Position numbers and translations under genes: made by a program
In this document: positions 24,301 to 36,681 of the stretch, piece by piece
Layout of the letters: each line of letters opens with the position of its first letter
Numbering within the stretch: position 1 is the stretch's first letter
Notes under the pieces: generated by a model
Seen by the model: the letters and a program-made list of their open reading frames with translations, nothing else
What the model was told of the DNA's origin: nothing
Database searches by the model: none
Origin: Mesostigma viride
Lineage: Eukaryota > Streptophyta > Mesostigmatophyceae > Mesostigmatales > Mesostigmataceae
Direction of reading: 5' to 3'
NCBI GenBank assembly: GCA_009746045.1
Contig: RPFO01000059.1
Location: 620,501-684,500 of the forward strand
DNA: 64,000 nt

Positions 24301-27300
24301 ACCTGGTCGCGAGCAAAGTCGACCGCGATGATGCGCCCGCGACGCGAGTCGTTGGGCACGTTGGCCTTCTCCAGCGCCTGCACGAGGAACACGCGGCCCG
24401 CGCTGTCCTGGTGGGGGGCAGATGGGGGTAGGGGGGGGGGAGATAAATGAAGTTGAAGCATGTGACGGGGCGCGGTGTGTGTGTGTGTGTGGAATCACGT
24501 TAAATCACGTCATGCGGGGGGAGAGAGAGGAGGATTGGACACATGGGCAGAGGCCAGTGGCCAAGGACAAAGGCGCAGGGGTCCGGGGGTCCGGGGGTCA
24601 GGGGTCAGGGGTCAGGGGTCAGGGGTCAGGGGTCAGGGGTCAGGGGTCAGGGGTCAGGGGTCAGGGGTCAGGGGTCAGGGGTCAGGGGTCAGGGGTCAGG
24701 GGTCAGGGGTCAGGGGTCAGGGGTCAGGGGTCAGGGGTCAGGGGTCAGGGGTCAGGGGTCAGGGGTCAGGGGTCAGGGGTCAGGGGTCAGGGGTCAGGGG
24801 TCAGGGGTCAGGGGTCAGGGGTGACAGGGCACGGGGCACGGATGATGTGGGGGGGCAAGGAAGGGGGAGGGGCCAATGGCAGAGGCGAGGCGTGAGAGAC
24901 GGCAGCACAGGCACGCACGGGGCAAGTTGCAGCCATGTTGGCGGGATGGAGCAGAGAAAGAAACGGCGGGCGGGCATGCATATGGAAATGCTTCACATGC
25001 CCCACAGGCAGGCGTTTTCTCTTTCTGTCTCGTCTCATGCAAACAAGTCCCCTCCCATCTTTCTTATCCATTCACGCATGCAACGTCTTCTACGCGCGCA
25101 CGCACCGGCTCAACGCGGATATTGTGCACAAACACAGGCTCCTCGCTGAAGGTGAGGTCGACCCAGGTCAGGCCCTCATCCAAAGTGTAGCTGCACAGTG
25201 TGTGTGCGCAGGGAGGGAAGGGGGGGGGATGCAAGCGAGCAAAGGGAAAGTGAGATGGAGCAAGATGTGTCACTGTGCAGCTTGATAGGGGGCGGGCAGC
25301 AGGGTATAACAAGCAAACGAGGAAGCAGGGAGTGAGATGGGCAGCATTGGGGGGGGGGGGGGGGGGGGGACAGCCAAGCGCGCAAACGAAAGAAGATGAG
25401 ATGGGGCCTCGCGTGTCGTCGCGCACACAGCGAGCAAGCAAGCAAGCAACATCAGGTGGGAGATCAAATAGGGCATGGCATGTAGCACCCTGGTAGGGGG
25501 GGAGGGGGGGGGAGGGCCGCCGGGTAAAAGACGCAAAGGGGGTGGGCGGGTTTCAGACGCTAAGGGGGTGGGAGGGTTTAAGACGCTAAGGGGATGGGAG
25601 GGTATGAGACGCACAGGGGAGGGGAGGGTAAAACAAGCAAGCCCAGGGGCTATGAGACCGGGCCAAATGTGTAGCTGCATGGACGTGTAAAGAAACATGT
25701 GGGGCAGGATGAACAACTGTACATCAGCTTGTAAGCCAGCCTACTGACGCTGTGTAGGTAAGGCACTTACATCAGCTTGGTGGTCAGCTCGTACATGGGC
25801 GCCATCAGGATGACGCCGCCCTGGTCGCCGATCTCAAAGATGAAGGGGCCCTGGCAGGCGGGTCGCGGGCGACAGCAAAAGGCACGCAGAGGCGTCAGCA
25901 AAGAAAGCCTTGGTCAGATAAGCGAGACGCAGACACAAGGCGCGGAAGCACACAAAGTAACGATAATTGCAAACTCAGACAATGGCATGCAAAGTATAAA
26001 CACACGTTGAAATTGCAAACACAGATTCCTACCACACAGCCTTGGCTAAGCTACTTTCTACCGTAATAACAGGGTACGCTCGTCCAACCCATGTCCCCTG
26101 GCTTATGGTAAAACAACACCAAAGCACTTCTGAGCACGATTGCCCTACCTTGCGGATCTCCTCCCAGGTCATCCCACCATCCCTTGTCAGGTACGTGTTG
26201 ACCTGCGGGGGAGGAACGGTGACGCGCAAGCATAAACACGAGCGCAAGCATGCACGACAGGTGCGCAAGCATAAACATGTCTGCAAGCATAAACACGCGT
26301 GCAAGGCAAAAGTCGCAGCGTCCAAGTGTGAGAAGAGGGAGCCACAAGGATGATGCCGCAGCGACGCAGCGCGGAGGCGGCCATGACTTTGTCGGCATGG
26401 CAACGAACGCACTAGGCGAAACCATTTGTAACAGCTCAGCAACAGCAGGCTTCAAAATCCTCTTGCCTTGGCAATAGGCACAAGTGCGCCACAACCCTGC
26501 ACAATAACAACTTCTGCCCTGCACAGATGTCGCCAAAGGCCTCCCCAACCAGGCCATGTACCTGTTGTGCTACAAAGGTTTCCATAGGTTTTCAAACGTG
26601 CTCAACGATCGGAATGGTACCCCAGTCTCCATACAGTAGATACTCATCCTCGCACGCATCGCGCATGAGAGAGGATGATACTCATCCTCGCATGCATCGC
26701 GCATGAGAGAGGATGAGCAAAGTAGAACTCACCTCCCCCCCCCGCGTAGGCACATGCACACACACAGACGCGCAAACATAATTCGTAATCATGCACATCG
26801 CCTTCCCACACACAAGTGTGGACAAGGGCCCGTACTCACATCGCCCTGCTCGCAAACACACACTCGCCCTTACTGTTGGTCATCACGCACACACACCGCA
26901 CACACACCTCCTCATAAACACACACAAATAAATGGGGAAGGCCCATTCACATCCCCATCCTCGTAAACGCGCACGCATGCTACTACGTAATGGTCACTCA
27001 CATCGCCCTCCTCATACAGGTATCGCCCCATGTTGCCGGTCGCAAGCACAATGCCCGGCGCGTTCTCGTGCGAGTAAAAGCTCGCAAACGGAGGCTTGAG
27101 TCCCAGCCCACGCCAGCTCGTCGGGCCATGCAGGTGCAGCTGGCACTCGGGGCTGCCACGGCTGCAAGTGATCGGCCTCTCTTCCGCGTCCACCGCGGGT
27201 GGGTTCAACGGCTCCCACTGCGCCCCCCCGCTGAAGCTGATGCGTGTGGTCACCTTCAGGTCATCCATGTCCTCACTGTCAAACGCCAGGTCGTCGCCGA

Positions 27301-28654
27301 CCTGGTTCGCGATTATGACACCTGGCAGACCGTGGACCGTGTCAAAATCGATTGCGCTGCTCGTTGTTCGCGCATTGCGGCGCAGGCTCAGGCTGAAGAG
27401 CAGGCCGCGCGAGTCGCTGCTGTACACGTTGCCAAAGGGGCCGCGCCGGCCGTCCTCGGCGTCGTGGTCCACGTTGATGTAGACGGCGCCGGTGGACTCC
27501 ACACTCACAAGCGAGTAGCCCCGCTGGGCGAGCGGCACGGGGAAGCAGACCTGCTCAAAGTTGCGCCCGCTGTCGTGGCTCACGTGCAGGTTGACGGCGA
27601 ACGCGTCGCGCGCGGTGCCCGCGCCCTGCGCCACCGCCTGCAGGGATGGAGGTGCAGAAGAAAACGACAGACGCAGAGGGCAAGGGATCGAAAACAAGAG
27701 ACAGGGGGCAGGGGGGTGGCGATAGAGAGGCGGGATGTAGGAATAAGAAAGGACACAAGAACGCCGCGTTGCAGGCAGGTTGAGCGAGGTGGGAAGGGAG
27801 GAAACGTGGTCGATGGGAAAAGGTCCTGTGTGCTGGGGTAACGGGGGGCGATGCGCCGAGAGAGGGGGCCCAGGCACAACATCAAAACAACATACCATGC
27901 ATGTCCCCAGGCGTGTCAGGCCCCTTCCCCGCAACAGCTGTCATCTATCCCACCCCTCACCAGGAGCAGCTGTCATCCGCCCCACCCCTCACCTGCAAGA
28001 ACTTTCGTCCACCCCACCCCTCACCAGGAACAGCTGTCATCCACCCCGACCCTCACCAGAAACAGCTGTCATCCACCCCGACCCTCACCAGAAACAGCTG
28101 TCATCCGCCCCACCCCTCACCAGGAACAGCTGTCATCCACCCCACCCCTCACCAGGAACAGCTTGGAGCCGACGATCTCAAACTGGTTCCCCCCCTTCAT
28201 CTCCAGCGCGTGCTTGCTCTTGAAGAAGTCGCTGCTGCGCACAAAGTTGACCTGCCGGTCCCACCCCACCACGGTGCGCCGCTTGTGCGGATCCAGCGTC
28301 GCGCTGCTCTCCACCACGGTCGCCAGAATCGTGTCCGCATTGTATTGCTCGTCCGCGCGCGCGTGGGCGTTGCGCTCCGCCGCGTCCTGGGGCAGGGGCA
28401 GGGGCAGGGGCAGGGGCAGGGGCAGGGGCAGGGGCAGGGGCAGGGGCAGGGGCAGGGGCAGGGGCAGGGGCAGGGGCAGGGCAGGGGCAGGGGCAGGGGC
28501 AGGGGCAGGGGCAGGGGCAGGGGCAGGGGCAGGGGCAGGGGCAGGGGCAGGCGGTAACAGGGGCAGGGGCAGCGGTGGTACCACAAGGTGAGTACAGCTA
28601 ACAAGACGCTCTTCTACAAACAGTGGTACTGAGACATGGGGGGTCGCGGGGGAA

Positions 28655-28694
<40 letters not shown>

Positions 28695-30514
28695 AGGGGG
28701 TTAAACGTACACTACCCCATGAGCGTGTCGCCACAAGGGGGTAAGCACCACAGCGGGTCCACTGCGTGCGCCAAGGGACGGGAGGCTGAGGACATGGGGT
28801 TGAGGCTCTCGTCTTCAAGGAAAGAGAGCCACAAGAGAAGCCCCGCTCCGCTGCAGCTGAGAAGACGAGGTGGAGACCATTTTATTACCAGACACATGCA
28901 TCAACCTGCGCATGCTTGCTTGAGACGTACCTTGGAGAACCCCCAGTCAAAGTCGACGAAGTTGAGGATGCGACCCTGTGGTGGCCATGGGGGGGACAGC
29001 AACCGCCGCAAAAGGGGTGAGGGAGAAGGCAAGAGACTAAAGTATGGAGCAGGATACCCGGCCGAGAAGCAGCCATCAGAATGACCTACACAAGCGCGAA
29101 GCTGCCCAACAGCCCAACACAAGAGTGAGGCTGTATGGCGCAGTCAACGCCGTGCGATGACAAGTTGCCAAGATGCAGTGCCACGGACTCCCACCATGGC
29201 AAACCGCCTTGTTACGACCAGCGGCATGACCGAGCGAACGAGAGAGCGAACAAGCCTAGTGAACGTGTGCAAAATGATTATTTAGGATTATTTAGGATTA
29301 TTTAGGATCTACTAACAAATATTATGCCCCCCCCGGCCTGGGAGCACAGGAAGGGAGCTGTCGAACAGTTTGCAACTAGACCATACTTCGCAGGTGATGG
29401 GGGAATGCCGCTCTGTGTCGCATGCTGCTATCGATTAATTAAAAAATTAAAAGCACGCACACTGCGTCACGTAGGTACCAATAAAGGAACCTTCAACCCC
29501 TATACACGACGAGAAGACCCCTACTGCTATCGACAGACACCAGGAACAGACCTTGCAGCCACAGAGTCGCCCCTGGAAGCACCAACAACCACACAGGAGC
29601 TGCCAGAGACCCGATAGAAAACACCGTTCGGTTGCGATGATATCCCTCACCATCAAAAGGAGCTCTGCAGCACTGTGCCAGGCGCCAGAGTGCTGGCCAT
29701 GTGCCACACGGGCCAAGGCGTATTGCTGCATGCTCCTCCGTTAGCGCGCGTGCTGCTGTGGCATATAGCGCCATCCTCTTCCTGCACTAGATTGCCCTAG
29801 TACTCGATTTTCATACCCCATTCCCGTACAACGACTCCCTACTACCTAACTTGCCCCTACGTGCACAAAGGCAGCTTGACGATGTGCCCGCGTTCTGGGC
29901 TCCTGTGCCCCCATGCTCAACCACCCCGCACCTGCGCGTTGGCGGTCATGTTCGTCCACGAGACGCCAAAGTCGTCCGAGTAGAAGAGCTGGAGCAGCGC
30001 GCGAACAAAGGCAACAAGTAAACAAGAACAGAGACAACAACAGAAACAAGAACATAAACAAAGAGTTGGCGTATTTTAGGGGAGCCCGGGGCGCGGTTGA
30101 CAGGGGTACCCCCGCCCAAATGGTGCTGCATATATTAGAAAGGTTGGGGCCACACATGGGGTTGACGAGAACAAAGCGTTCAGGGGTGGGGCTTTGGGTG
30201 GGGGATGTGATCGAAGGGGGAGCGGGTAGAACGGCAGGCGCGTGTACGCACTACAGGCGCGCTCGCTCGTGCGCAAACGTCTGGCCATGCAAACCACATT
30301 TAGCAAAAACCATTAAAACGCTGAATAGGCATTTAAATATATCCCATCACCAACCAAGCAACTGCTGGCATGGTGTGCCAAGTGGCAGCAATACCACGAT
30401 GCGCTGTGACGGCTTCATGACCCTTGCAATCTTGCTACATCACCATTTCTCGTGAAGGATTCCCTACATGTTTGCGCAAGCAGGCTCCGCGTCGGCGGCT
30501 ATCGCGCGCGCGCG

Positions 30515-30566
<52 letters not shown>

Positions 30567-33500
30567 GGCGGGGGCCTGCAACACCTAAGAGACCCGAGCC
30601 AGTGGGCGAAAACCCACTGCAGGCAGAGGCAGCGAGAATCGCCCTCGACCCTCCCTCACGGCAGGACGCATGTACCCCGGTGGCAGGAAGGGATGAGGAT
30701 GAGGATAGGGCGCACCAGTGGCAAGAGAACCAGCCTTTATCGTGCCGATGCGCTGGAACCCCACCCTAAGCCAATTCTGGTACCCGAATGGATGAGAGGG
30801 CATACCTTACCACTCAGACCAAGGGCGTTCTTCACACTCGGACAAGGGAATATCTCCAAAAGAGCCTACGGGTTTCCTGAGAGCATCCTCAAGGTGCGAC
30901 ACGCATGCAGGGTACTTGCGGTGCGCACGGCGAGCATCTACCTAGGTAGAAAGGCTACACTATTGTCGTGCATGGGGGGCACTCTGCCAACCAGTGGGGG
31001 TAGCCCTGAGAAGCCATCGCTGGCCATGCAGGGAAGGCAGCCGCGGCATGCGTGCTGGCCAGCCAACCACGTGCGTGAGAAGCTTACATCGTCGGCGCAC
31101 AGCGGGTTGGTCAGGAAGTCGGTCAGGTAGCACGCCCAGCGGCGCACGGACGTGAGGATCTGCGCGTACCATGTCACCATCATGGGGGGGGGGTGCCAGC
31201 AGGGAAATGGGGAGGAATGTCCGCATTACCATGGGGTGGGTGATGGCATGGAAATGGGGACAAATGTCCGCATGAACTTGGGAGGATGTCGGCATTATCA
31301 CAAAGAGGCCGGGCGCCATGCTCACACATACGTTGCGCTCAGGAACGAGCAACTCGACGTCATCCCATGGAGTTCTCTGTCTTCACAACCACGTCAGGCG
31401 GCCTGCAAGCTGTGTACTACACAACGAGGACAAGCACCCATCCCATGGGTGCTATCCACGTGCCCCTATCCACGTATCCCTGTGGAAGCCCTGTCCACGT
31501 ACCCTCCCTGGGATCGTCGGGTGCAGCCGGATGGTCTGGTGCCCGATGGTGCCTGCGGGCCCCTTGACCTGCTTGTACGTCTTGCCTGCGACAAGGCATG
31601 ACAGAGGCATGAGCGAGAAAGCACGAGGGACCCATAAATTGGTGGGTGACATCGGTGGGCAAGCAGGAATGTGGTGGCCGTACAAAGCAGGAACATGGTG
31701 GCCGTACAAAGCAGGAACATGGTGGCCGTGCCCGCTTGGGAAATTATTAGGAAGGTGCCCTATAAGTTATATTGATTATGTATTACGACATCAGGTATTC
31801 ATCAAGACATTGTGCACAGCCCGTGTGGGCTATTAGGAAGGTGCCCTATAAGTTAAATTGATTATGTATTGAGACATTAGGTATTCATCAAGACATTGTG
31901 TACAGCCCGTGTGGGCCAACACGGAAACTGACGATGCACGTCCAGCCACCCAAGGTCCACACACACGGAGCAGCAAGCAGTCGCGCAATGCTACCGTGCC
32001 TGGGTGCGGCAAGCGGCATACAGCGGACAGCATACAGCATGCACGGCCACATGCCCCAGGCATGGCCCGTGATACCGCAGGGATGAGCGCGGCCGGCTAC
32101 CCAAATATAGCCTCAAGGTCGGACAAGTGCTTAAAGAAGGAGTCCTATGTTGCCGCGCGCACACATCCTGTGCTGCCGACAGCAGTGACATGTCCGGCAC
32201 GGCAAGGATGAGCGCGCACCGACGCATGAAGCAAAAGAGCCTGGGACTTGCCCAAGAGGGCCAAGCTTGCGACATCCAAAGCAAAAGACAGGGGATGCAC
32301 TGCCCCACCTCGTCTTCCTGCCCCCCCTTGCCTTCTAAACCCCGCTTGACTTCCCAGCCCCCTTTGTCATCCCGCCCCCCCTTGCCTCCCCCCCCCCCCC
32401 CCCGATTGTCTTCCCCCGCCACACACACACCTCGGTCCTGCGTGCTCCAGTGGAGGGAGCCGTAGCCGCGGAAAAAGATCTGTGCATGCACGTAAGCACG
32501 CATGCACAAGCACGTACGCACAAGCACGCATTTACACAAGCACGCATGCACGGGATAAGAATCACACACGCGGGTGAGCCACCAGACCATGGCCTTGCGA
32601 TGCTGATCTCCACTCACCCACGCGGGCTATGATGCGTGGAGCTCCTAGCACACTCAAGTACGCGGGCTATGCAGCGTGGAGGGTACTCACCCACTCGGGC
32701 TTGATGGGGCTCCAGATCACTTGCGCGACGCCCTTCTGTGCAGTGGAGCTGTTGGCGGGGCGGGAGAGCCAAGGGGTGACAAGCGCAAGCACACGCGAAA
32801 GCGCGGGCCGGAGAGAACGTCAAGGAAGCGGGACATAGACAAGAACCTGACAGAAATTGTAACAGGGTGCCTTCACGATCACGCTCGCGCGCGAAGGCTG
32901 CATGCGAGATGGCTACACTCATGACAGCTAGATGTGTGATGGCTAGACGCGCAGCCTAGACCAGAAGACACGGTACTTTGCTTCAAACCAGAAGGTTGGC
33001 TGGTGCCGTCAAGACGACAAGTGCCGCTCCGCGCGGACCCGGCTCCGCATGGCCCAAGCGGGACACCCCAACACCCCATATGAGAGGGCAGCGGGAACAG
33101 GCAGGCGGGTACGGTCGCACTGCGTTGCCAATACACAGGGGACCCTGTCCTTCCCCTCAAGCTTCTTTACAGGGAGCGTGCTCCTTGACGGGGAGCATGT
33201 CACACGACAATCCCACCGGTACAAAACCTGGTTTCATGCATATGGTCATGAAACAACTCATCCAACCCTCTCCCTTTCCCCTTTCCCACATGACCCTTAT
33301 CAGCCACCATTCATGCCGGACCTGTCCCTGCATCCAACCACAACACACCCTCTCCCCTCACACATAGACCCATCTGCCCATCACAGCCACCCAGCCCCCC
33401 TCACGTACACTTGCATGCCATCGGGGAACTGCTGGGTGCTCGACTCGAGCGCGCCCACCAGCTGGCGTGTGGCAGGGATGTCGCGGATAGGTGCCAGGGA

Positions 33501-35869
33501 GGCCAGCATACCCACGCACCAGCATGCACCAGCATGCACAGGCAGTGGGGCACGAGAGACACCGCTCAGCATCAACACAACACGGGGTAGCGCACAACAA
33601 GGTAGCGCACAGCCTCAGCAGGTTTCACAAACACACACAAACACATACACACAACAACAACAAAAAAAAAAAAATAATAATAATAATAATAAATAAATAA
33701 ATAGATAAATAAATAACTCATGTCAACCCCTGCGTTCAATCATGCAGATGCTGCACCCAATTGTCATGAGGACCACACGGGTGGCTGCGGCTCCCTCACC
33801 AGGACCTCTGTCCCGTCGCGCAGACCCCGCCGCTGCCTGACAAGACAAGACGAGGGGAATGCTACGAGGGTGGTGTGAGGGTAAAGCGATGGGGGCCGAC
33901 AGGAATGGGATCTCAGTGGCCAATGGTGGCCAATGAGAGAGACAGCTCGCCACGGGGATGGCCACCTGGCTTCTACCAGCGCACATGGGATGGCCACCTG
34001 GCTTCTACCAGCGCACATGATGGCCAGCGATTCATGGGGAGGCGCCCTATGCATGCGGCGAAAGCAGACATGTCTTGGGTGGGGGAGCCAAGAACATGGG
34101 GGGGGGGGGGGCAGGTGGGGCCAAGCGGAATGGCCGGGGCAGAAGAAAGCGGTCAGGTTCACCAGAGCCGGTTCCTGTGGCTCAACCAACAGGGGAAACA
34201 GTTTCACAATCCAAGGGGGTTGCCTTGCCAAGCCGTAGGAAACCAGTCCCCCACCGTATTGGGCCGCATGTTCTACCCCCCACCTCGTTAACCACCCGCC
34301 CGCCACACACACCCCCCCTTCCCACCCGCCTTCCGGTGTCCTATCCTACAACCCTTATCCATCCTCCACCACAGCCACCTTGTTGGCCGCTGTCTCGTCG
34401 CTCCACTCGGCGCCCCCGCTGTCAGAGCGCCACAGGTGGCCTGCCTCTGTGGTCGCAAACACCACCTGTGTGCGCACGGGTGGGGGGCGGGGGAGGGATA
34501 CGGGAGAGCGCGAGAAAGGAAAGAGGCGAGGAGAAGCAAGATGAGGGCGCGAGCGGTGGGTAGACACGCTTGGGATAGACCCCACACATCGCACGCAACG
34601 CTGGGTTAGTATCCTGTCAGAACTTGGAAGCAAAAGGGGCAGCAACCGCGGCAGTGACGACAGCAACGGCAGCACCCAGGGCAGGGAAAGAGCCGAGACG
34701 CGGTCCTCACCCCTTGCCTAGGGCTGATGTCACCGGTGCATCATGGATGGGACGCTCACGTGTCTGACACAGCCAGCATGCAAGTGGCTGCAAACGAAGG
34801 GAACACCACCACGCGCCAGTCCTTGCAAATGAGGAAGCAGTTCCTATGGTAGAACGCAGCTTTACTATGAGTTCACCCCATGAAACCACGCTGGCTACCG
34901 TTGTTCACCCCGTGAAGCTAGCCAGCAAGAAAAGAAAGGGGGAACAGGCACGAATGCGTTCAGTGGTCTGCACCAGGACTGTCCGCCATGCATTACAGTA
35001 AACCAGTCCATGTGCCAGACTGGGAACCTCTATGAACCATTGATGTGTTCAAGGGAACTCTTTGCAATCAAACTGGTGTGAGACACCTTCACGGCAAATG
35101 TAGGGTGCAGGACATCCTGGCTGTACAGCCACAATGTGTACATGAGGCGTGGTTGAAGTGGGGGCGTGGGGTGAGCGCATGCGCAGTGTAGGGTGAGGGC
35201 AAGGAGTAAGGGTAGGATGTGGGGGTGAGAAGATGGCTGTTTGAGGGAGGGAAGTGGTAGGAAAGCGGGGTATAAAGTAGGCTGAATAGGCCGGGTGTGG
35301 CGCCAATCAAATGAATATAGATATCTACTAGGACAATTCCAATGCCTTCAGACACGCAATACCGTTCGTAAGGTTCAAAAGCAAAGAAGACATAGCTACG
35401 TTGCATACCATGTCATCCTCGCCAATCCACTCAAGGTTCACGATCCTGCTTTCGAAGTCGACCTGGAAGATATCAGCCACGGACCACGAAAAAAAAGGGT
35501 CGACACAACCACCATGAGCTCGATACAGTCCGTTTGTCGTTCGACCGGATCGTAGTCTCGATCCCGCTAAGGAAAGACGACGCAGGATTTAAACTAGTTG
35601 TACACGGATCCAGAATGGCCCCTTCAACGCTACCACAAGGGATCCCACAGGCCACGCCAAATACCACAGCCTTGCAAAGCCAGTCATGGATGGGGTAGTC
35701 ACAAGCACCTCCAATCGCCGGCAAGAAAATCAATGTCATCCAAGTTTCAACGGGAACTCACGGCGCTATATATCGTGGCAATATCTTCTGTTGCATTCCC
35801 AGACAACGCAAGCGCGAGCAAGGTCGCCAGAACCGCCAGAAACCTCCCCCACATCATCCCCCTCGTCAT
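21304..35869 (-). CDS. VPS10-domain sorting receptor (sortilin-like), 20 exons
   Basis: Type I membrane receptor for Golgi-to-endosome/vacuole cargo sorting. Exons (minus): 35762-35869, 35409-35462, 34379-34465, 33800-33832, 33405-33461, 32691-32735, 32431-32479, 31503-31585, 31088-31159, 29932-29988, 28931-28975, 28153-28386, 27002-27637, 26149-26202, 25771-25850, 25106-25190, 24256-24407, 23720-23866, 22285-22386, 21304-21697; about 857 residues, every phase fitting. Exon 1 is a signal peptide (FLAVLATLLALALSG). Beta-propeller blades carry bacterial-neuraminidase-like repeats: HLWRSDSGG, YGSLHWSTQDRG, YSDDFGVSWTN, LTRDGGMTWEE, DEGLTW. Core blocks include FVDFDWG, GNVYSSDS, RISFSGG, CQLHLHG and ATGNMGRYL. 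The Cys-rich membrane-proximal module (HCLLGRNF..CYNGK..CECTAADYECDFG) precedes a membrane segment near residues 757-782 and a ~75-residue tail with an acidic FFRVPPED. Exon 4 (11 codons) is the least certain. Confidence 0.9.
22552..22905. repeat. ~75-bp tandem repeat in VPS10 intron
   Basis: Nearly five copies of a unit containing TGATGCCAAACATACATGC, CACCGCGATAACATCTTCTT and GGGGTACATACTAAAATAT. Copies vary by a CTT triplet. It lies in the intron between the CECTAADYE exon and the next one. Confidence 0.9.
23502..23753 (-). repeat. VPS10 Cys-module exon end plus donor, repeated downstream
   Basis: The true exon end and donor occupy 23711-23753 (exon bases ...GACTACGAGTG, donor GTACGT). Copies lie at 23597-23631, where TGCACCGCCGCTGACTAC is followed by a GTATGT donor, and, more degraded, at 23502-23531. 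All are within the intron immediately downstream on the minus strand. Confidence 0.75.
24146..24270 (-). repeat. VPS10 exon 17 end plus donor, duplicated 94 bp downstream
   Basis: The exon-donor junction at 24239-24270 (GAGGACTGGTCCCC then GTGAGTGCGC) is repeated at 24146-24176 with about 29 of 32 bases identical. The copied donor is GCGAGTGCGC, so its invariant GT has become GC. Confidence 0.8.
24590..24822. repeat. heptanucleotide array (GGGGTCA)n
   Basis: About 32 perfect copies of a 7-bp unit, preceded by two GGGGTCC units, in a VPS10 intron (exons 16-17). Confidence 0.97.
26832..27020 (-). repeat. VPS10 exon 13 end plus donor, two or three copies in intron
   Basis: The true end reads TATGAGGAGGGCGAT then GTGAGT (26996-27020). 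Copies at 26941-26972 (GAGGATGGGGATGTGAATG) and 26832-26861 (GAGCAGGGCGATGTGAGTAC) keep the junction. A weaker trace is near 26900-26925. Translated straight through, the intron repeats the peptide pattern YEEGDV / YEDGDV. Confidence 0.8.
27932..28170 (-). repeat. 32-bp array made of VPS10 exon 12 end plus donor
   Basis: Six to seven tandem units, each carrying on the minus strand CTGTTCCTG followed by GTGAGGGGTGGGG. The true exon 12 end (28153) is CTGTTCCTG|GTGAGG. Every unit therefore carries a potential 5' splice site. Units differ by single substitutions; one (near 27990-28015) is more diverged. Confidence 0.9.
28388..28556. repeat. hexanucleotide array (GGGGCA)n abutting a 3' splice site
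   Basis: About 27 copies with one 5-bp slip near 28480. On the minus strand the array is (TGCCCC)n and runs directly into the acceptor CCCCAG of VPS10 exon 12, so the array itself serves as the pyrimidine tract. Confidence 0.95.
28657..28694. repeat. ~38-bp poly-G tract
   Basis: Almost pure G on the plus strand (C on the transcribed VPS10 strand), inside an intron. Its exact length is doubtful in any assembly. Confidence 0.8.
30501..30564. repeat. (CG)n(CA)n dinucleotide repeat
   Basis: A (GC)n block of about 20 bp is followed by a (AC)n block of about 40 bp in a VPS10 intron. The alternating purine-pyrimidine sequence is a potential Z-DNA former. Confidence 0.9.
32611..32713 (-). repeat. 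VPS10 exon 6 end plus donor, two copies 40 bp apart
   Basis: The true junction (32685-32707) is CCCGAGTGG|GTGAGT. Copies at 32611-32640 and 32651-32680 have AGCCCGCGTGGGTGAGTG and a partner with a degraded donor (ACTTGAGTG). They form a tandem array reaching into the intron. Confidence 0.75.
33600..33720. repeat. A-rich and AAT-repeat tract
   Basis: CA-rich sequence grades into a 14-A run, (AAT)n and (AAAT)n within a VPS10 intron. It could be the tail of a decayed retroposed sequence; no body is recognised. Confidence 0.6.
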
Positions 35870-36681
35870 GTTTTTCACCAAAAGGCTGTAAGACTTCTAG
35901 CTTATGGACCCGACATCCGAACAAACCGGAAACACTGGCCAAAAATCGAAAGAGGGCAGTTTTCCAGCAAATTTCCTGCAGTGGTCTCCGATGTTATCAA
36001 GGGCTGGTTACCATTGTCGTGCTACTGAAAAAACATATGACCTCGTGTATTCGCGCATCGCGCGGGGCAATCCACCGTCCAGGCAAGCGCCGTACGGCCC
36101 TAGGGTCTCCCTACTCGAAGCAAATAGCAAAATCGTCTCTACGGTACAGTACTGTGCAGATGTGCGGCGTGGGCCACAACAACAACAACAACAACAACTG
36201 TGCAGATGTGACGTCTGATGATGTGAAAAGGATCTTCCGTCGTGATGAGTTGAGTTCCCTCGTTATGGTGGGAACGGGAAGTCAGGGAAGAACTGTGGGA
36301 AGAATCTTCTCCGGTGTGGGCGAGTCTGTCCTAGGACTGATTGGTGTGCTGCCACGTGCTTACGTAAAAATGGCTCCAAGTGGCGGAGAGAAACAAATCC
36401 AAGAATAATTGCGCGGGATCTCTGGAAAAACACGTCTTGCTGACTGCTGACAGCCATGGCATGCAAAATATACAAATATCAGCTACGCGTAGCAATGCCA
36501 AATGACCTCGGAGAAATATTCGGTTGTCTGGTAACCGTTCCGTGGTTTATTAACCTTTTTTTCAATGGATACAAACCAATGGTGGAAAAACCGGCATTTC
36601 AACGAACGAATTCCGTGAGAACTTCGCTGTGGTGACCCCAGAGCCTAAGAGGAAACGGGGAGATGTAGATAACGACCTACC
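35870..36681. promoter_or_regulatory. shared divergent promoter region, VPS10 receptor / USP
   Basis: 812 bp between the two start codons hold both promoters. It contains a short (ACA)n run at 36177-36196 with a neighbouring repeat of CTGTGCAGATGTG (36152-36165 and 36196-36209). No other element is assigned. Confidence 0.5.

Noticed and set aside
26912-27001. Extra VPS10 exon suggested by the repeated YEDGDV peptide
   Set aside because: It lies beyond a good donor at 27001, has no acceptor of its own, and is explained as a copy of the exon 13 junction.
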